Source: Burhinus oedicnemus (Eukaryota > Chordata > Aves > Charadriiformes > Burhinidae). Taken from it: 64,000 nt of DNA. The notes below the pieces were generated by a model that was not told the origin of the DNA, made no database searches, and was given only the letters and a program-made list of their open reading frames with translations. The position numbers and the translations under genes were made by a program. The DNA is taken from assembly GCA_008921705.1 (NCBI GenBank), contig VFFE01006978.1, positions 1,340,180 to 1,404,179 on the forward strand, given 5' to 3'. Shown piece after piece: positions 13,642-25,411 of this stretch (positions are counted from its first letter, which is position 1; every line of letters starts with the position of its first letter).

Positions 13642-16600
13642 TGTATTTCCTTAAATAGCCACACATTTGGCCTAAAATTACTTAGCTTGACGCCCTTTGA
13701 AAGTATTCACTTTGGAAACAATTTCATACTGAATTTAAGCATTTGAAGTTCTGGGACAAATGACCCTAAGGTAAGAGCATTTGTCATCCTCTTACCTTTA
13801 TGGGCATCATCCTCCTGCTTCTCTCTGCAGTCCAGGTGTGCTTCGTACAGAGCAATACAAGCAACATATCCCTCACCTATCTTGTTCTGGTTGGCAAGCA
13901 CATACTAAAGGCTCAAGACCAGCAGATGGCTATTCAAACAAATTCATGTCTTATCGAGCCTACGAAGGATTAACACACCCATGTTTTCACTGTGTGGTTC
14001 TCCTGTGAGTTATTAGGGTTGTTCTAACAGCAGAAACTGCAAACGGTTGTTTCCAAGGGCATGGTAAACTTCATGATATATTATCAGATATTATATTCAG
14101 TCCACTGAAATGCTGATTAGGTGTCAGTCAGTTTAAAATTCCTGTACCTTCTTAAGAACAAAAATAGGGACAGGTGACAACATGTCATTGCTGTTTAGAG
14201 CAGCACAAAACTTAAACCAGGAAATTTCTTGAGATAAGAAAGAGGAATTTCAACACTAATCGAAGTTCTGCAATTTTTAAACTTTTCTCTATAGCCTGTT
14301 TCTCACCACTTCTTTTTCTCACAAACACGCTTTCTATTCCCCAAAATAAACACTCAGGTGAAACTGTACAGGGAGGTGGGACCACGCAGCCCCTTGTGAG
14401 CTGCTGAGGTGGCTCATAACACCCGTACCGCATAAACCAGTGCAGGCAGCAGAGCTCTTCTAAAATGTGCTTCAAGTTTCTCAACACCAAGTGTCAATCC
14501 TACCATGCCACCACCAAGACCTTTTGTTGGAGGTTTTTACCAGTGCCTTAAATCTAAAGGTGTCTTAGGCACCTTTAGGATTTCTTCTTGAGGCCATCTC
14601 ACCATCATCCGCTCTAAGGATGACAGGGGAAATGGCACACAGAAACGGTCCCTGTGCCTTTAGTATGTGGATGTCCCACCCTCGCCACCCTCTGCACCTC
14701 AAGCGAGGTGCAAGGGGAGTTGTACTGATGTTAGAGCATCACTGAGGGAAGCCAGGACTACGCCAGCAGAGACAAGATATAGATGAACCAGCACTGAGAA
14801 CCGAGCTAGCACAGACATTTGAGCAGTTGTTACAGGAGGGATAAGACCAGGAGTGGAAGATACAACTCTGACATCCTTGTTCCATTTCTTTCCACTAGAA
14901 AACTGGTATTTCTGGACTCATAGTAGCAGATTGGACATGATGGGACCACATTTGAGGTTTCATTTACATCTGTACCTGTGATGTACAGCACATCTGACTC
15001 CATTTAACTGCATATTTCCCCCAATTTACAATTTTGCCTTGAAATTCAAGTCCCAACCTTCCCGTAACTTCCAGTCCATTCATTCATTACCTGCTGGCAA
15101 AGAACTGCAGGTTAAGTTCTGCCACCTTCATATCACTTACAGGCATAACAGCTACTTTCCTGACAATTTTAACAGCTTGGGGTTAAAAATAAAGCACAGA
15201 TAGATTTGATCAGCTTCAGTTCAGGGAATGAACACGGAGAATATTGATTCAAGAAGCATTCAGCTAGCTGCAGCAATCGCTCTGGTCTCTGACCGACTGG
15301 TCAGATTCACACTTTTCTTCCCCAGAATCCCTTCTTTTCCAGGCATATTTGATGGGGCTTTGAAGTTCCAGGATTTTCTTCTGCAAGCATTGCTCCTGCT
15401 GCAAGTCAATATTAAGGCAACATAAAACTCTTACAATATACACCACCAGACCTTGTTTTTCAGAGGAGAGATGCATTTAAGGCAAATATAAATATAAAGC
15501 GAGATTTTAATATGCTCCCTTACAAAGAATAGTACTTTAATCCAGCAGTAGTCCCATTAAAGCCGGATTACTCCTGCAGCATGGTGCTTTTCAAAAGGGG
15601 TATCGTCATCAGGGTGCAGGTCTGGGAAGTAACACCATGGTTGCAAGGAGGGTGCGAACAAGCTTTTACTACTGAGGACCTACTAGTTAGTCCCAACAAT
15701 GGTTTGAATGTGGCTGATTGCATCTTGCCTCATTGGCAGAGTAGAAAAGAACTTTTTCAATTAGTTTTGAAAATGAGTGAATTTAATCAGAATATTGTCA
15801 AATACTTTATATTTACAGAATATTTAGTTTTGTGCTAAACCCCAAGTATTTAGCCAGAATTCACCTACTCTTGCTATAGAAACCTCTTGCTTTGAGGCAG
15901 CTTGTTCCCATAGGAACATAGTCATGCTGGCATCATGGAAATGGCTAAAACATTTCCAAAAACAGCCAGCAGAATAATTCTACTGCGTATTCCTTCTACT
16001 GCTCTAGTTTGAGCGTATGTATTATGTCCTATTATATCTAGTTGGAATTACATTCCCACAGGGCAAAGTGAAATATATATACACATATACACACAGACAC
16101 ACTCGTATATAGAGAGTGAGCCAAAATCTTGTTAATTCCTTTTGATGTGTATTTGAACTATTTCCTTTTCTTTTTTTTTTTTTTCCTGAGGGGCTGACAC
16201 AAAAACCAGCCACCTCCAAAGACATTGCAGTAAATTAGAACTAAACCATTAATTTTTACTTTGGAAGAAGGCATTATTGGTATGTCAAACTTCCCAACAG
16301 AGACACCTGCAGATGCACCAAATATGTATCAAACGTCATGCTAGGGGAGCCATACCCTCCTGCTACATTGCCATTTCTTTCAGTTTGCCCCTAAATAAGT
16401 TTTATTTTGTAATAAATTTTAGGATGGATCTGACAGACTCTTTCCAGCTCTTATTTCTTCATAGCTTAATGGATTTATCCTGTCCTTGGGGGTCAAGGAG
16501 GCTTGAATTTTAGTCTTTTGATTTGAATGCTGTCTCTCTTCCATACTTGAAGGCTTCATTTATTTAAACAGCCTCATTGAACTTGACATGAAGATTATTA

Positions 16601-19600
16601 CACCACGGTGCTATTCAATTTGAGCAAAGACAGCAGAAGACTTTGGATCTGTCTTTACCAGGGGATCATCTTTCCATTTATGTCATTTCCATTTGCTGCT
16701 TACAAAAATTTCCTGCCAAAACCTTCGGAGGAGAAATGTATCCCATTTAGACCAATTTTTAGCAGCTTTAATTTCTATTGGATTATGTGAGACATGCATG
16801 TGGCAAGTTATGGTTATTTGGGGTAGGGTTGACCCCCCAAATGGCAGCAAGCCGTCCATCCCCTGCCCCATAGGCAGCCAGCACGGAGCTGGGGCACCCC
16901 TGGCCATTCCTCTGCTGGTGAATATGCTGTTCCTTGAGCAGGGGGCTGGACTCCCTCTCCACCCAACATGAAGGCAAGCAGAAGGATTTGGGAAGTGCAG
17001 GCAGCAGCCCCACGGCGGCAGCCCAGGGCTGCAGTGAAAGACCTCTGGAGGGCTATGGTGGGAAGCCAATGACCTGACCCAGCCCACAATGAGACCCCCC
17101 AGCCGGGCACACGCCAGCAGCAGATGCGGAGCCTTTGGCAGCTCAGAGGTTTTTGGGGAGAGGAGCTGCCCAGCACCCTCCTTCCACCTGCCCAGCCCAC
17201 AGCTGAAGCTGACCCCACACCACGCCCCCCAAGATCGCCACCATTTCATCTTCCTTCTCAGCAGGTCAGTCGCTTGTGCCAGTTTTTCTGGCCACCCTGG
17301 GACAGAGGCAGAGCTGACCTGGCTGGGTATTAGTATGCTGGAAATTTGCCGGTGGTAAATATTTACCCAGGAGTATGGCTCGGAGGATCCAGGCAGGACC
17401 CATACCCCACCCCAGGGGCAAGGAGAAGTGGCTGCAGACCCCCTGAACCCCCATGCAGGTGGCCCAAGGTGACTGGACACAAGGGCGTGGGCACAGGTTT
17501 TATTTCTTCTCTCTGGCTGTCTGCTTCCCACACCAGCCTGTGATGAGCACTACCCACTGAGGATCTCCCGAAGTTCAAAGGGCTCTAAAATCTTCCCTGA
17601 AATTTTGGAGTGAACCGAGCGCGGCGCTCACGGGATATCACATTGCACGCAGACCAAAAAATGCCATTGAGCTGAATGCAAAACCCCAGCTCCCACCGCC
17701 AAAAAGTTTTCCGTTTGCGTCCTTCATTCCCCTTGGAGTCACACTCCCTGAATTTAATATTTTCAAGAAGAAAAAAAAAAACCCAAACCTTTGAACTTTT
17801 TTTTTTTTCCTTGGATATTAAATATTTCCAGCAGAGCTGAACTCGTAGGAGAGCCTCTGAAGTGAAACACTCCACCAGCGTGTCCCTCTGGGAACTTCAG
17901 ATTCTGTTTATTTAATGTTTTTACTCATTGAGGACTGTGTCTGAGAAGGTGTCAACAGCATTTTCACTCTCACCCAGCTCCTCGGTCTGACTGTCTGATG
18001 AACTGGAGTATTTTCCTACCCTAGGCAGCCAGCAAACCGAAGGACTTGCACACATGAATGTTTCAGAAACCTGCAGCCTGTTTTAAAATTATCCCGAGGC
18101 TATTAAAAATTAACAGACGTTGTGATGAAGACGGATGTTCTTCCAGGCTTCCCTCTGAAATCTTAATGTCCAGTGATTCTGTACTTGATTCCAAATTGTC
18201 TCAAAATGGTAAACAATAGGACAAATCACAGCTGTCACTTAATGAAAACCTTAAAAAAGCTCTTTTTAGCAACCAGTCATGCTGTTCTACTGTAGTGACA
18301 AGTTGCTTTTTATTTATGCTGCTGCTTAAGGAGATTTCCAGGCAGACAGGACATTTGCCCGTTCCTTGTTTCAATAAAGACTACTCCATTTTGAACCTCA
18401 TGCCTATGTTAACCTATTATGATACTGCAAAGAAAAAATAATTCTGATTTCACAGAAGAAAACTGCCACAAGACAAGGTCAAACAGAGACAGGGGTTGTT
18501 TTCTGTACAAGTCCCCACAGTTTTTGTTTTTCAAGGGAGGGAGGAGCTATGTGGCCCTGTTCCCATTTAATCACTCCAGTAGGAGCCAGCAACAGCCACA
18601 TTCCAGTTGCAGTTGTGACATGGCCACCTTCCTTGTTTTGTCTCGTTATCCCGCAAGCTCACTGAGGCATGGGAGAGCATTTTAGCAGCACCCAGTAAAA
18701 CAGAGCTCCTGTTCTACTGTGGGTCTTTAAGGGATCCAGTAATGTGCAGAGTGAACAAACGATGACAGCAACAAAAAAAAAACCCAAAGACCTCAAAGCC
18801 AGCTTAAGTTGAATGAGGAACTTTAAAAATTCAAGCATGCAGAAAAAAGTGAGGAGGAATTCAGGTTGCATGTGCAAGCCCTCAGTCCCCCCCGTGTGTA
18901 TGCATCAGACCAAGGATGGTATCTTTTCCTCCTGCAGCTCCTTTCCTCTCCACATCCAAACAGGCTGCTCCCTCCTCCCCTCCGCTTCCCTGCTCTGCAC
19001 CCGTGGTCCGGCAGCTGCCTCCACCATGCCCCAGAGCAGCTGGGAACATCCCTCCCAACGCTTCTGTAGGTCTGGGGACTGCATGTGCTCGGCCCGTTCC
19101 GCAAATGCGGAAGGCTGAGGTTTGCTCCATGAAGATCCTCATTGGCAGTTTCAGCTGCTAGGTAGGAATAAGTCCCTTAGCTAGCATGTGCGAGCTATGA
19201 TTCAAAGGCTTAAAATTGGACAGAAGTGGGTGGATTTTGACAAAAAGGGCACCCCCTCCTCCTTCCCCAGCCCCACCTCGGAGAGAGAAGCCCACCTCCT
19301 GAATTCTTGTCTCAGTATGGGGACACTGGGGTATTTCAAAGGAAAGGTCACAAGAATTTCTAACGTGGGCGAAGCGATGTGTTTTTCTTGGTCTTGCTCT
19401 TGGAGCTGGCATAACCATTTTGACCAAAGTTTTCCAAGAAATGTTTGGCCTGAATTGGATCTAGCACAGATCTAGCAATGGAAAATGTTAAGTACTCTTA
19501 ATAAATGGCTGTCGCCACCAGCCCCACCTAAAGGAACTATAAGTTGCAGTAATGATACAGATTCCAGTTTTGATCACTTAACTAGACTGCCCTAGTTTCT

Positions 19601-22600
19601 CCAAGAGACAAACGACTATCAAATTGCCCTCACCGCCCATGTGTACACTACCAGCCTGCCGAAGAGCTGAGGAACCTTTCAAGGCGCACCCGAACACCAT
19701 GCATGCTGCACCTCTGACATCCGAAGTAACCAGCAGGTTGGGTGCCCTGACCATCCACACCTCAGCTGATCTGCAGAGACATCGTTTCACCCTTGCTGAG
19801 GGCATCTGCTTCTGCACGTCCTGCCCCACAGTCACCCACACTGCTCCAACCATGATGTTAGGCGGTTCCAAATCTCTCCCACTTTCCCACTGCCGTATAC
19901 GAATTTGGTTTTACATTAACTGGTTGATGTTGGCACCTACCCTGGAACGATGCAAGGAAACACAGTTAGGTTCTTCATAAAGAGGCAAGTGTGGACACAC
20001 GCATATCCAAGGAATGCTGCTCTTCAAACAAGGTGACGCTCATGTTAGTGTTAAGCTTTTACGTTTCAATTAGCAAAGGCGGCCCTCAACAAGTAAAACA
20101 CTCAGGATCCTGAAAAATCACCAATGGGAAGCACAAGTACTTAGCATTTCTGAGAATCAGGCTAAATTTACAACAGACTGAAGGTTAGGGCCTGGCACCA
20201 AAACAGGCCTTGCTCTCCAGATGCAGTATTAGTCCTTTGTAAAGAATTTGTACTGTCTTTATCCAATTTCCATTCTTAACTATGGCTCTCAGTGAAATGT
20301 GTTCAAACTCCCTCTACTTTTTTTTCTGCCAGACAGTCCTTCTAAGCAGAAGGATTATTAAATTCGTATTCCAAGTCTTTCTCCAACAGTACAACTGCTT
20401 TCTTCTTTTGAAGCGCAATTCTCTCCTGTAAAGGGGCTCTGGGAAGGAAAGAAAAAAGCATTTATAAAGATTGCACATTTCTTGTTTCTCCAAACTCTTG
20501 CACGGCAAGAGTGCTCACAGGCTATGGGAAATCTGCCTGATTCTTGGGATCTGACAGTGATATCCATGACCACTGGTAATAACGATCTCCGTTCTCAACT
20601 ACAGGAGCACAGAAGCGTTATCTCCAGACTACGTCTTTGCTGAGCTTTGCATAACAGCATTACCTGACTCATCCTGACGGGCAGAAAACAAGCCTGTCAA
20701 AATTACAAGAGACAATTGCATCTACTTTTTCTTCCCCTAGCTGCCTCTGTCCTGCAGCTCTACCAACTATCAGTGACAATAAGAAACTTGTTTTAGTCGC
20801 TAAAGCAGGCAAATACTGTGCTGAGGCCGCTCAAGAACTGGCCTGGTGACTCACGCTGGTGACTCAGGACCGGTTATTCCTGCAGAGTTATTTCTCAGTA
20901 TAGTAGAAATCTTGCCTCTAACTCAAATTCCAGGTGAAGTTTTCGATTCACCTGCAGAGATATTTTTAAGCTTGACTTGGCAAGCCGCTCAGGAGCCCAG
21001 CTTTTAGCCTAAGGTCAGCGGCCTTTCAGACTGGCTCTTCACGTCCTGCTGGTGGCACGCTTGCATTGCAGCTGGACTGCCCTCACGCTAGTTGAAGTAA
21101 ACCCAAGACAACATGAGGCTTCCACACTTGCATTAACTTTCCTCTGAAGACAGGTACGCACCACTTCTCCAACCTCATTTCTCAGACCGGTAAATCGCTG
21201 AGCTTTCATTTTTGTCCCAACTCCCTCCACCTTCTTCAGCCAGCCTCTCCACTCGCCTGTGTTAGCGGGCCCCCCAAATTCCGTGTCGTCCCCGAACACC
21301 CACACCTGATGAGTCTCTCTGCCAGCTCTTGGTGCACTGGGTGAAAAAGCCATCGTGCTCTACCACTCCTATTACCACTTGTCACCCAACGGCTTACATA
21401 AGCCCGTGACCTCTGAAATAAAAACATTTGCTTGCACTTGGGTAGAGCTGGTTGGTTGCAAGAAAACTCGGTGAGGGAAATGATTGAAAAAACAGTCACA
21501 GAAGCAAACTTCCAGAATATGTCTTTTTGGTTTTCCTTTCAACTTTGCTATTTCCTCTAGTCAACCACTGGTTCCCCATCAAAGAAAAAACATTTTAACT
21601 GGCAGAGTCAATTTGTTTAACATTTTCACATGTCCTCCAGCAGACAGGACTACTATAGCACATATAATCATCTACAGTTTTGCTAAGCACAGATCAAAAG
21701 GACATAAGTAACTGGAAAAAAACATTCACCTTAGGTTGTGCACATTCATTTAAATTTGCTACTAAACGTATAAATAGGTCTAGAGAACCTGGTATTTCTA
21801 ACGTGCCAATTATCTTTGTACTGCGGTACCCCACTCGCTATCAAAAATAGCTTCACTTCAGACTGAGAAAGTCATGCTTTTCTTCTTGTATGTGGCTTTC
21901 TCAGTCGGGTTGATTCTCACGGGCAGTGGAAGGGATGTTTATTACCCACCTTCAACGCGATTTTTGGAAAAGGCAGTCCGTGCACACACAGTACCCCCAG
22001 CGGCAGCTGTGCACGTTAGACCATGGGCATCAGTTTAGGTCCACTGAGGTAGTTTAGGCTGGTGAGTACAGACATGCACTTTGCAAACGTTGTGCTGGAC
22101 GACAAGGTGAGCTCAGGTGAATGAGCCAGGCTAGCAAAGACCTACAATTTATCCTGACCCCTCTAATTTTGATGCAAGGAGGTGCCATAAGCTCAACCAT
22201 TCACATGAGCATTCCCAATCTCAGAGACAGTATTGTAAAAACCAGGTGTCAAAAAGCATCCGGCGCAAGTATGGACAAGGGGGTGGAGAGTAATACTTTC
22301 CTCTGGGACAGCTCTAGAGGTCGTGGCTCCATTAAAAATAATGCTTACAACAGAGAGTGATTTATCCCATCACAAGAGTAATTTTGTGAAAGGAGTGCAC
22401 ACTTCTGCATTCATAAAAATTGTCCCAAGTTAGACCAACCTCTGGAACCCCACCTGGCATTTTGATGGTGGTTCTCTTTCCGAGACCTGTCTCTCGTGAT
22501 AGGCTGGATTTGGAAAATACGCTCCAGGACTCAGTTGCCATAGCAAGATTTTGAGCTCCAGAGAAAAAGACACACTGTGGCTGCTTCCCCTCAGAAATGC

Positions 22601-24119
22601 AAGAGGAAAATAAAATAAAATCCCAGTGTATACCTTACTCTGCAGTCATGTGGGAGGCCCGAGTTTCATGACCTATCGACCATCTAGTAGTCCTTGGATC
22701 AGAGGTCAGCATCCAGTGAACACGCTGACCATCAGGCTACAGAGCTGTGACACTTCTCTGTGGTCCGGCAGCCCTCCTCCACAAAGTCCTGAATTCTTTT
22801 AAAGGCAGCACTGTCTCAAAGGGAGCACAGAGCTCCTCCACGGGAGCTGAGGGCATCATTGCCCCAACACCAGACATCCTGCTGGTTCCCACTGCAGGGA
22901 TGGAGCCGATGGTCAGAAAGGGGCATTGCCTGCCCCATCAAAGGAAGGTGGCAGGCCTGCAATTCCTCGGACTTCCTCTCCGAAACAGAAGTTTGAAGGA
23001 CACTTCGCAACCACAGGAGTACACAGCATCCGCCCAGCAGGTGGGAGATGTCAGATGGGCTCTTCTCTGGCGAGGCAAGTCTAGCACTCGGGCCGATCCA
23101 CTTCCTATCCAAATGGTCTATCCCTGACGTGCCACAGGGACAGACACACCAGTGTCCTCTGTTAGGAAAGGCAAGCATCAGCTTAAACCTCAAGAGAGCA
23201 GCCTGAAATGAGAATTCCCATCTCAAAATAGCACTTACCTCTCTAAGAAGGTGGGATCTGGGAAACATCCTTTTCCTCCATCATTTCCCCTTCCCTTGCT
23301 CAGTGCTTCCTGCTCAGGATGCAGCGTTCTGACCGTGTAAGGAGCCCACCCCAGGGACTTGGCCCCTGAAAGTTTGAGTTTTGTGGCATTCAGTGTCAGT
23401 AAAGGCCAAACTTTCAGAGATCAATGCAAGTCACAGAGCTCGATTCTAAAGTCATTGAATGCTCAAAAGGTCAGTTTTGAGAGGAACACAAACCTGGGTC
23501 CAGAGCTTCCTCCAACAATAGAATTAGGTCCCCCTCTTTGACCAAACAATCTCGGTTTTTTAGCAGATGAGCAAACTTTTGATAAAATCGTAGGGGGCAC
23601 TACAATATTTGTGACAGTTTGGGATGACTGTAAATCATCCACCAGCTATAACTGGAATATAATACTAGTCATTGTAATGCTTTATGAAGAAGGCACACGT
23701 CGCTATCTTGCAACTACCATATGTTCTGCTGTTTGTATGTATCTGTTATCCAACCCTTACATAAGCTGTTGATGAAATTATCATCACAGGACAAGAACAC
23801 TTGTAGCACGGTTGAGTTGATCAAAATAAAGTAATGAAGAAACGAAGGAGCTTTATGCTGAGGCGGGACTGGCCGCTCGCCCTCCCCAGCCCCAGCTGCA
23901 GGAGGAGGGAGCCTGCTGACCTGCAGTCAGCGCACAACAGCCCTCACCTCGGACAAGGACAGGGAATACCCAAATCCTGGGGCTCGGGCTACGTACGAGA
24001 GGGCAAACTAAACACCTGCACTTTCTCTGATGCAGGGGAGAAGGGAGGGTTGAGGAGGGGGGTGAAACAAGGGCTGGGGAGGGGGTTGCTTTAGTGGTTT
24101 AGGGAACTTATGAGACTTG
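13642..24119. other. Intergenic DNA upstream of CABLES1
   Basis: Non-coding sequence with no recognised exon. A GC-richer patch at about 16.8-17.55 kb holds a 282-codon open frame on the - strand, but + strand frames over the same bases are also open, which points to composition rather than coding. Homopolymer runs of 10 or more bases are balanced here between A (17771, 18773) and T (16171, 17797), unlike the gene body. Two AP-1 motifs lie at about 20.85 kb. Confidence 0.55.
20847..20866. promoter_or_regulatory. Two tandem AP-1 (TGACTCA) motifs
   Basis: Two exact TGACTCA heptamers (20847-20853 and 20860-20866) sit in an 11-bp unit, CTGGTGACTCA, repeated with a 13-bp period. TGACTCA is the consensus site for Fos/Jun and related bZIP dimers. 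The pair is about 3.8 kb upstream of the CABLES1 TATA box, so a distal enhancer role is possible. Only the motif pattern is seen; function is inferred. Confidence 0.35.
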
Positions 24120-24124
24120 ACATA

Positions 24125-24153
24125 CGGACACGGACACGGACACGGACACGGAC
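24125..24153. repeat. (CGGACA)n hexanucleotide repeat, about 4.8 copies
   Basis: Perfect tandem CGGACA units mark the left edge of the CpG island, about 540 bases upstream of the TATA box. Each unit carries one CpG. Such GC-rich short repeats are often length-polymorphic. Confidence 0.9.
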
Positions 24154-24495
24154 GCTGCCGCAGGCCGCCTGTGCGAGCCGGGGCAGCCCAGGCGCGCCGC
24201 ACCGGGGGACGCGCCGCCGGCAGCCAAGCGCATCCCCGGGGCTGCCCCCCCCCGCCCGCCGGGGGGCTGGCCCCCACCCGGGAAAACCAGCGGGGCAGCA
24301 CCCGGCCCGCTTGCCACGGCGCGGCTGCAGCCCGGTGCCACTCCAGCAGCCGCGGGCGGGCCGGGCCGCGGGGCAGCCCCCCCGGGGTCCGGTGCCGCCG
24401 GTGCCAGGCTCCGAGGGCCATGTGCCGTGTACTACGGGCGCAGACTCCACCTTCTCCGGCTCCCGCCCGCCCCCACGCAGCCAGGAAGGGAAAAA

Positions 24496-24571
24496 GAGGA
24501 GGAGGAGGAGGGAAGNNNNNNNNNNNNNNNNNNNNCCTCCCTCCACCTCCTCCTCCTCCTCCTCCTCCTCC
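24496..24571. repeat. Complementary (GGA)n / (CCT)n arms around a gap
   Basis: A GGA-repeat run (24496-24513) lies on the left of a 20-N gap and a longer CCT-repeat run (24546-24571) lies on the right. The two are reverse complements and could pair as a hairpin whose loop contains the missing sequence. The arms sit about 100-170 bases upstream of the TATA box, in the proximal promoter. Confidence 0.85.
24516..24535. other. Assembly gap, 20 N
   Basis: Twenty undetermined bases. A round number placed between complementary low-complexity arms suggests a placeholder where sequencing failed, so the true length is unknown. The gap is upstream of the predicted transcript and does not interrupt the CABLES1 coding sequence. 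Confidence 0.98.
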
Positions 24572-24617
24572 GGGCTGCTGGCCGGGCTTTTGTTTTCCTC
24601 CAGCTCCCCGTTTCCCA

Positions 24618-24623
24618 CACGTG
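24618..24623. promoter_or_regulatory. CACGTG E-box in proximal promoter
   Basis: A perfect palindromic CACGTG lies 45 bases upstream of the TATA box. This is the canonical site for USF, MYC/MAX and related bHLH-ZIP factors. It contains a CpG, so binding would be methylation-sensitive. Function is inferred from motif and position. Confidence 0.45.
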
Positions 24624-24667
24624 ATTGCCGTGTTATTGCACAGGGCGCTCGGCGGCGCGGCTGCACC

Positions 24668-24675
24668 TATAAATA
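24668..24675 (+). promoter_or_regulatory. TATA box of CABLES1 (TATAAATA)
   Basis: TATAAATA is an almost isolated AT-rich octamer in very GC-rich sequence, followed by GGGCGGGCGG-type GC boxes. Normal TATA-to-start spacing would put transcription initiation near 24698-24702 and give a 5' UTR of about 165 bases, with a single plausible coding start downstream. A TATA element inside a CpG island is less usual than the dispersed, TATA-less type. No transcript data are available here. Confidence 0.6.
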
Positions 24676-24697
24676 CGGAGCGGGCGGGCGGCGGGGG

Positions 24698-24863
24698 CCC
24701 GGGGCAGCGCGGCGCAGCGCGGTCAGGCGGAGGACGCCCCCGCGCCACCCCCATGCACCCCGGCGGGCCGACGGCACCCATGCCCCGCCGCCCGCCCGCC
24801 TAAGGGGGAGGCAGCGAGAGGCAGCGCCCGGCCAGCGGGGAGGGGAGGGGGAGCCGGCCGACA
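24698..24863 (+). other. Predicted CABLES1 5' UTR
   Basis: The left end is inferred from the TATA box and the right end is the base before the coding ATG. The leader is very GC-rich, so strong secondary structure is likely. It contains two ATG triplets (24753 and 24780), both in the uORF described separately. If transcription starts further upstream, the leader would also cross the N gap. Confidence 0.45.
24753..24803 (+). promoter_or_regulatory. Upstream ORF of 16 codons in CABLES1 leader
   Basis: ATG at 24753 opens a 16-residue frame (MHPGGPTAPMPRRPPA) that stops with TAA at 24801-24803, 60 bases before the main ATG. It is in the same frame as CABLES1, so its stop rules out any N-terminal extension from these ATGs. 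Both uORF ATGs have C at -3 and C at +4, a weak context, while the main start has A at -3 and G at +4. Leaky scanning with modest translational repression is therefore the likely effect. It counts only if the transcript starts upstream of 24753. Confidence 0.5.
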
Positions 24864-25399
24864 ATGGCGGCGGCCGCCACCGCCGCCAGCCCCGGCAGTC
24901 CCGCCGCCGGGCCCCTGCCGCCGCCGGAGCCCTGCCCCAGGAAGGGGCCGCCGCCGCCGCCGGGGCCGCCGCAGCCGCCGCCGCCGGCGCGCAGCGACCC
25001 CCGCCGCAGGCAGGCCGCGCTCTCCTTCCTCACCAGCATCTCCCTCGACGGGCGGCCCCCGCCGCCGGGCAACGACGGCCCCGCCGCCAGGCCCCGCCAG
25101 GCCCCGCCGCCTCCGCCGCCGCCGCGGCTGGGCAGCCCCCCGGCGGCGCCCGCCGAGCCCCCCCGGTCCCAGGAGGAGGAGGAAGAGGAGGAGGAGGAGG
25201 ACGCCTTCGCCGCGGTGCAGGTGCCGGCCGCCGCCTTCCTGGGCGCCGCGGCGGCGGGCAGCCGCGGCCGCCTCAACTCCTTCACGGCGGGGGTGCTGCC
25301 GGCGCCCTTCGGCCGCGCCAGCCCCCAGGGCCCCGCCGGCGGCAGCGGAGAGCTGGGGCAGCCCGGCCCCGCCAGCGCCTTCGAGCTGCAGCGGTCCCG
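24864..25399 (+). CDS. CABLES1 coding exon 1 (N-terminal, partial gene)
   Basis: Encodes the first 178 residues plus two bases of codon 179 of Cdk5 and Abl enzyme substrate 1. The family links cyclin-dependent kinases (Cdk2, Cdk3, Cdk5) to Abl and Wee1 and promotes inhibitory tyrosine phosphorylation of the kinase. Recognition rests on DPRRRQAALSFLTSISLDGR (residues 45-64), VQVPAAAFLG (118-127), SRGRLNSFT (133-141) and the terminal LQRSR (175-179), which match mammalian CABLES1 as I recall it. The remainder is low-complexity: Ala/Pro-rich at 1-43, Pro-rich at 65-101 and a nine-Glu run at 104-112. It appears shorter than mammalian exon 1. The start is the first ATG after an in-frame stop and has a strong Kozak context. 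The exon ends CCCG|GTAAGC, phase 2, a good donor. CABLES2 is less likely because exon 2 fits CABLES1 better. Confidence 0.93.
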
Positions 25400-25411
25400 G
25401 TAAGCCGCGCC

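Noticed and set aside
16683..17531. 282-codon open frame on -
   Set aside because: Open frames overlap it on both strands in a GC-richer patch, its sequence has no recognisable domain or splice context, and no CpG island or promoter accompanies it. An unknown gene cannot be excluded without transcripts.
1..24000. RBBP8 3' exons, expected to the left by mammalian synteny
   Set aside because: No frame resembles the conserved RBBP8 C-terminus, so the gene, if syntenic, ends outside the window.
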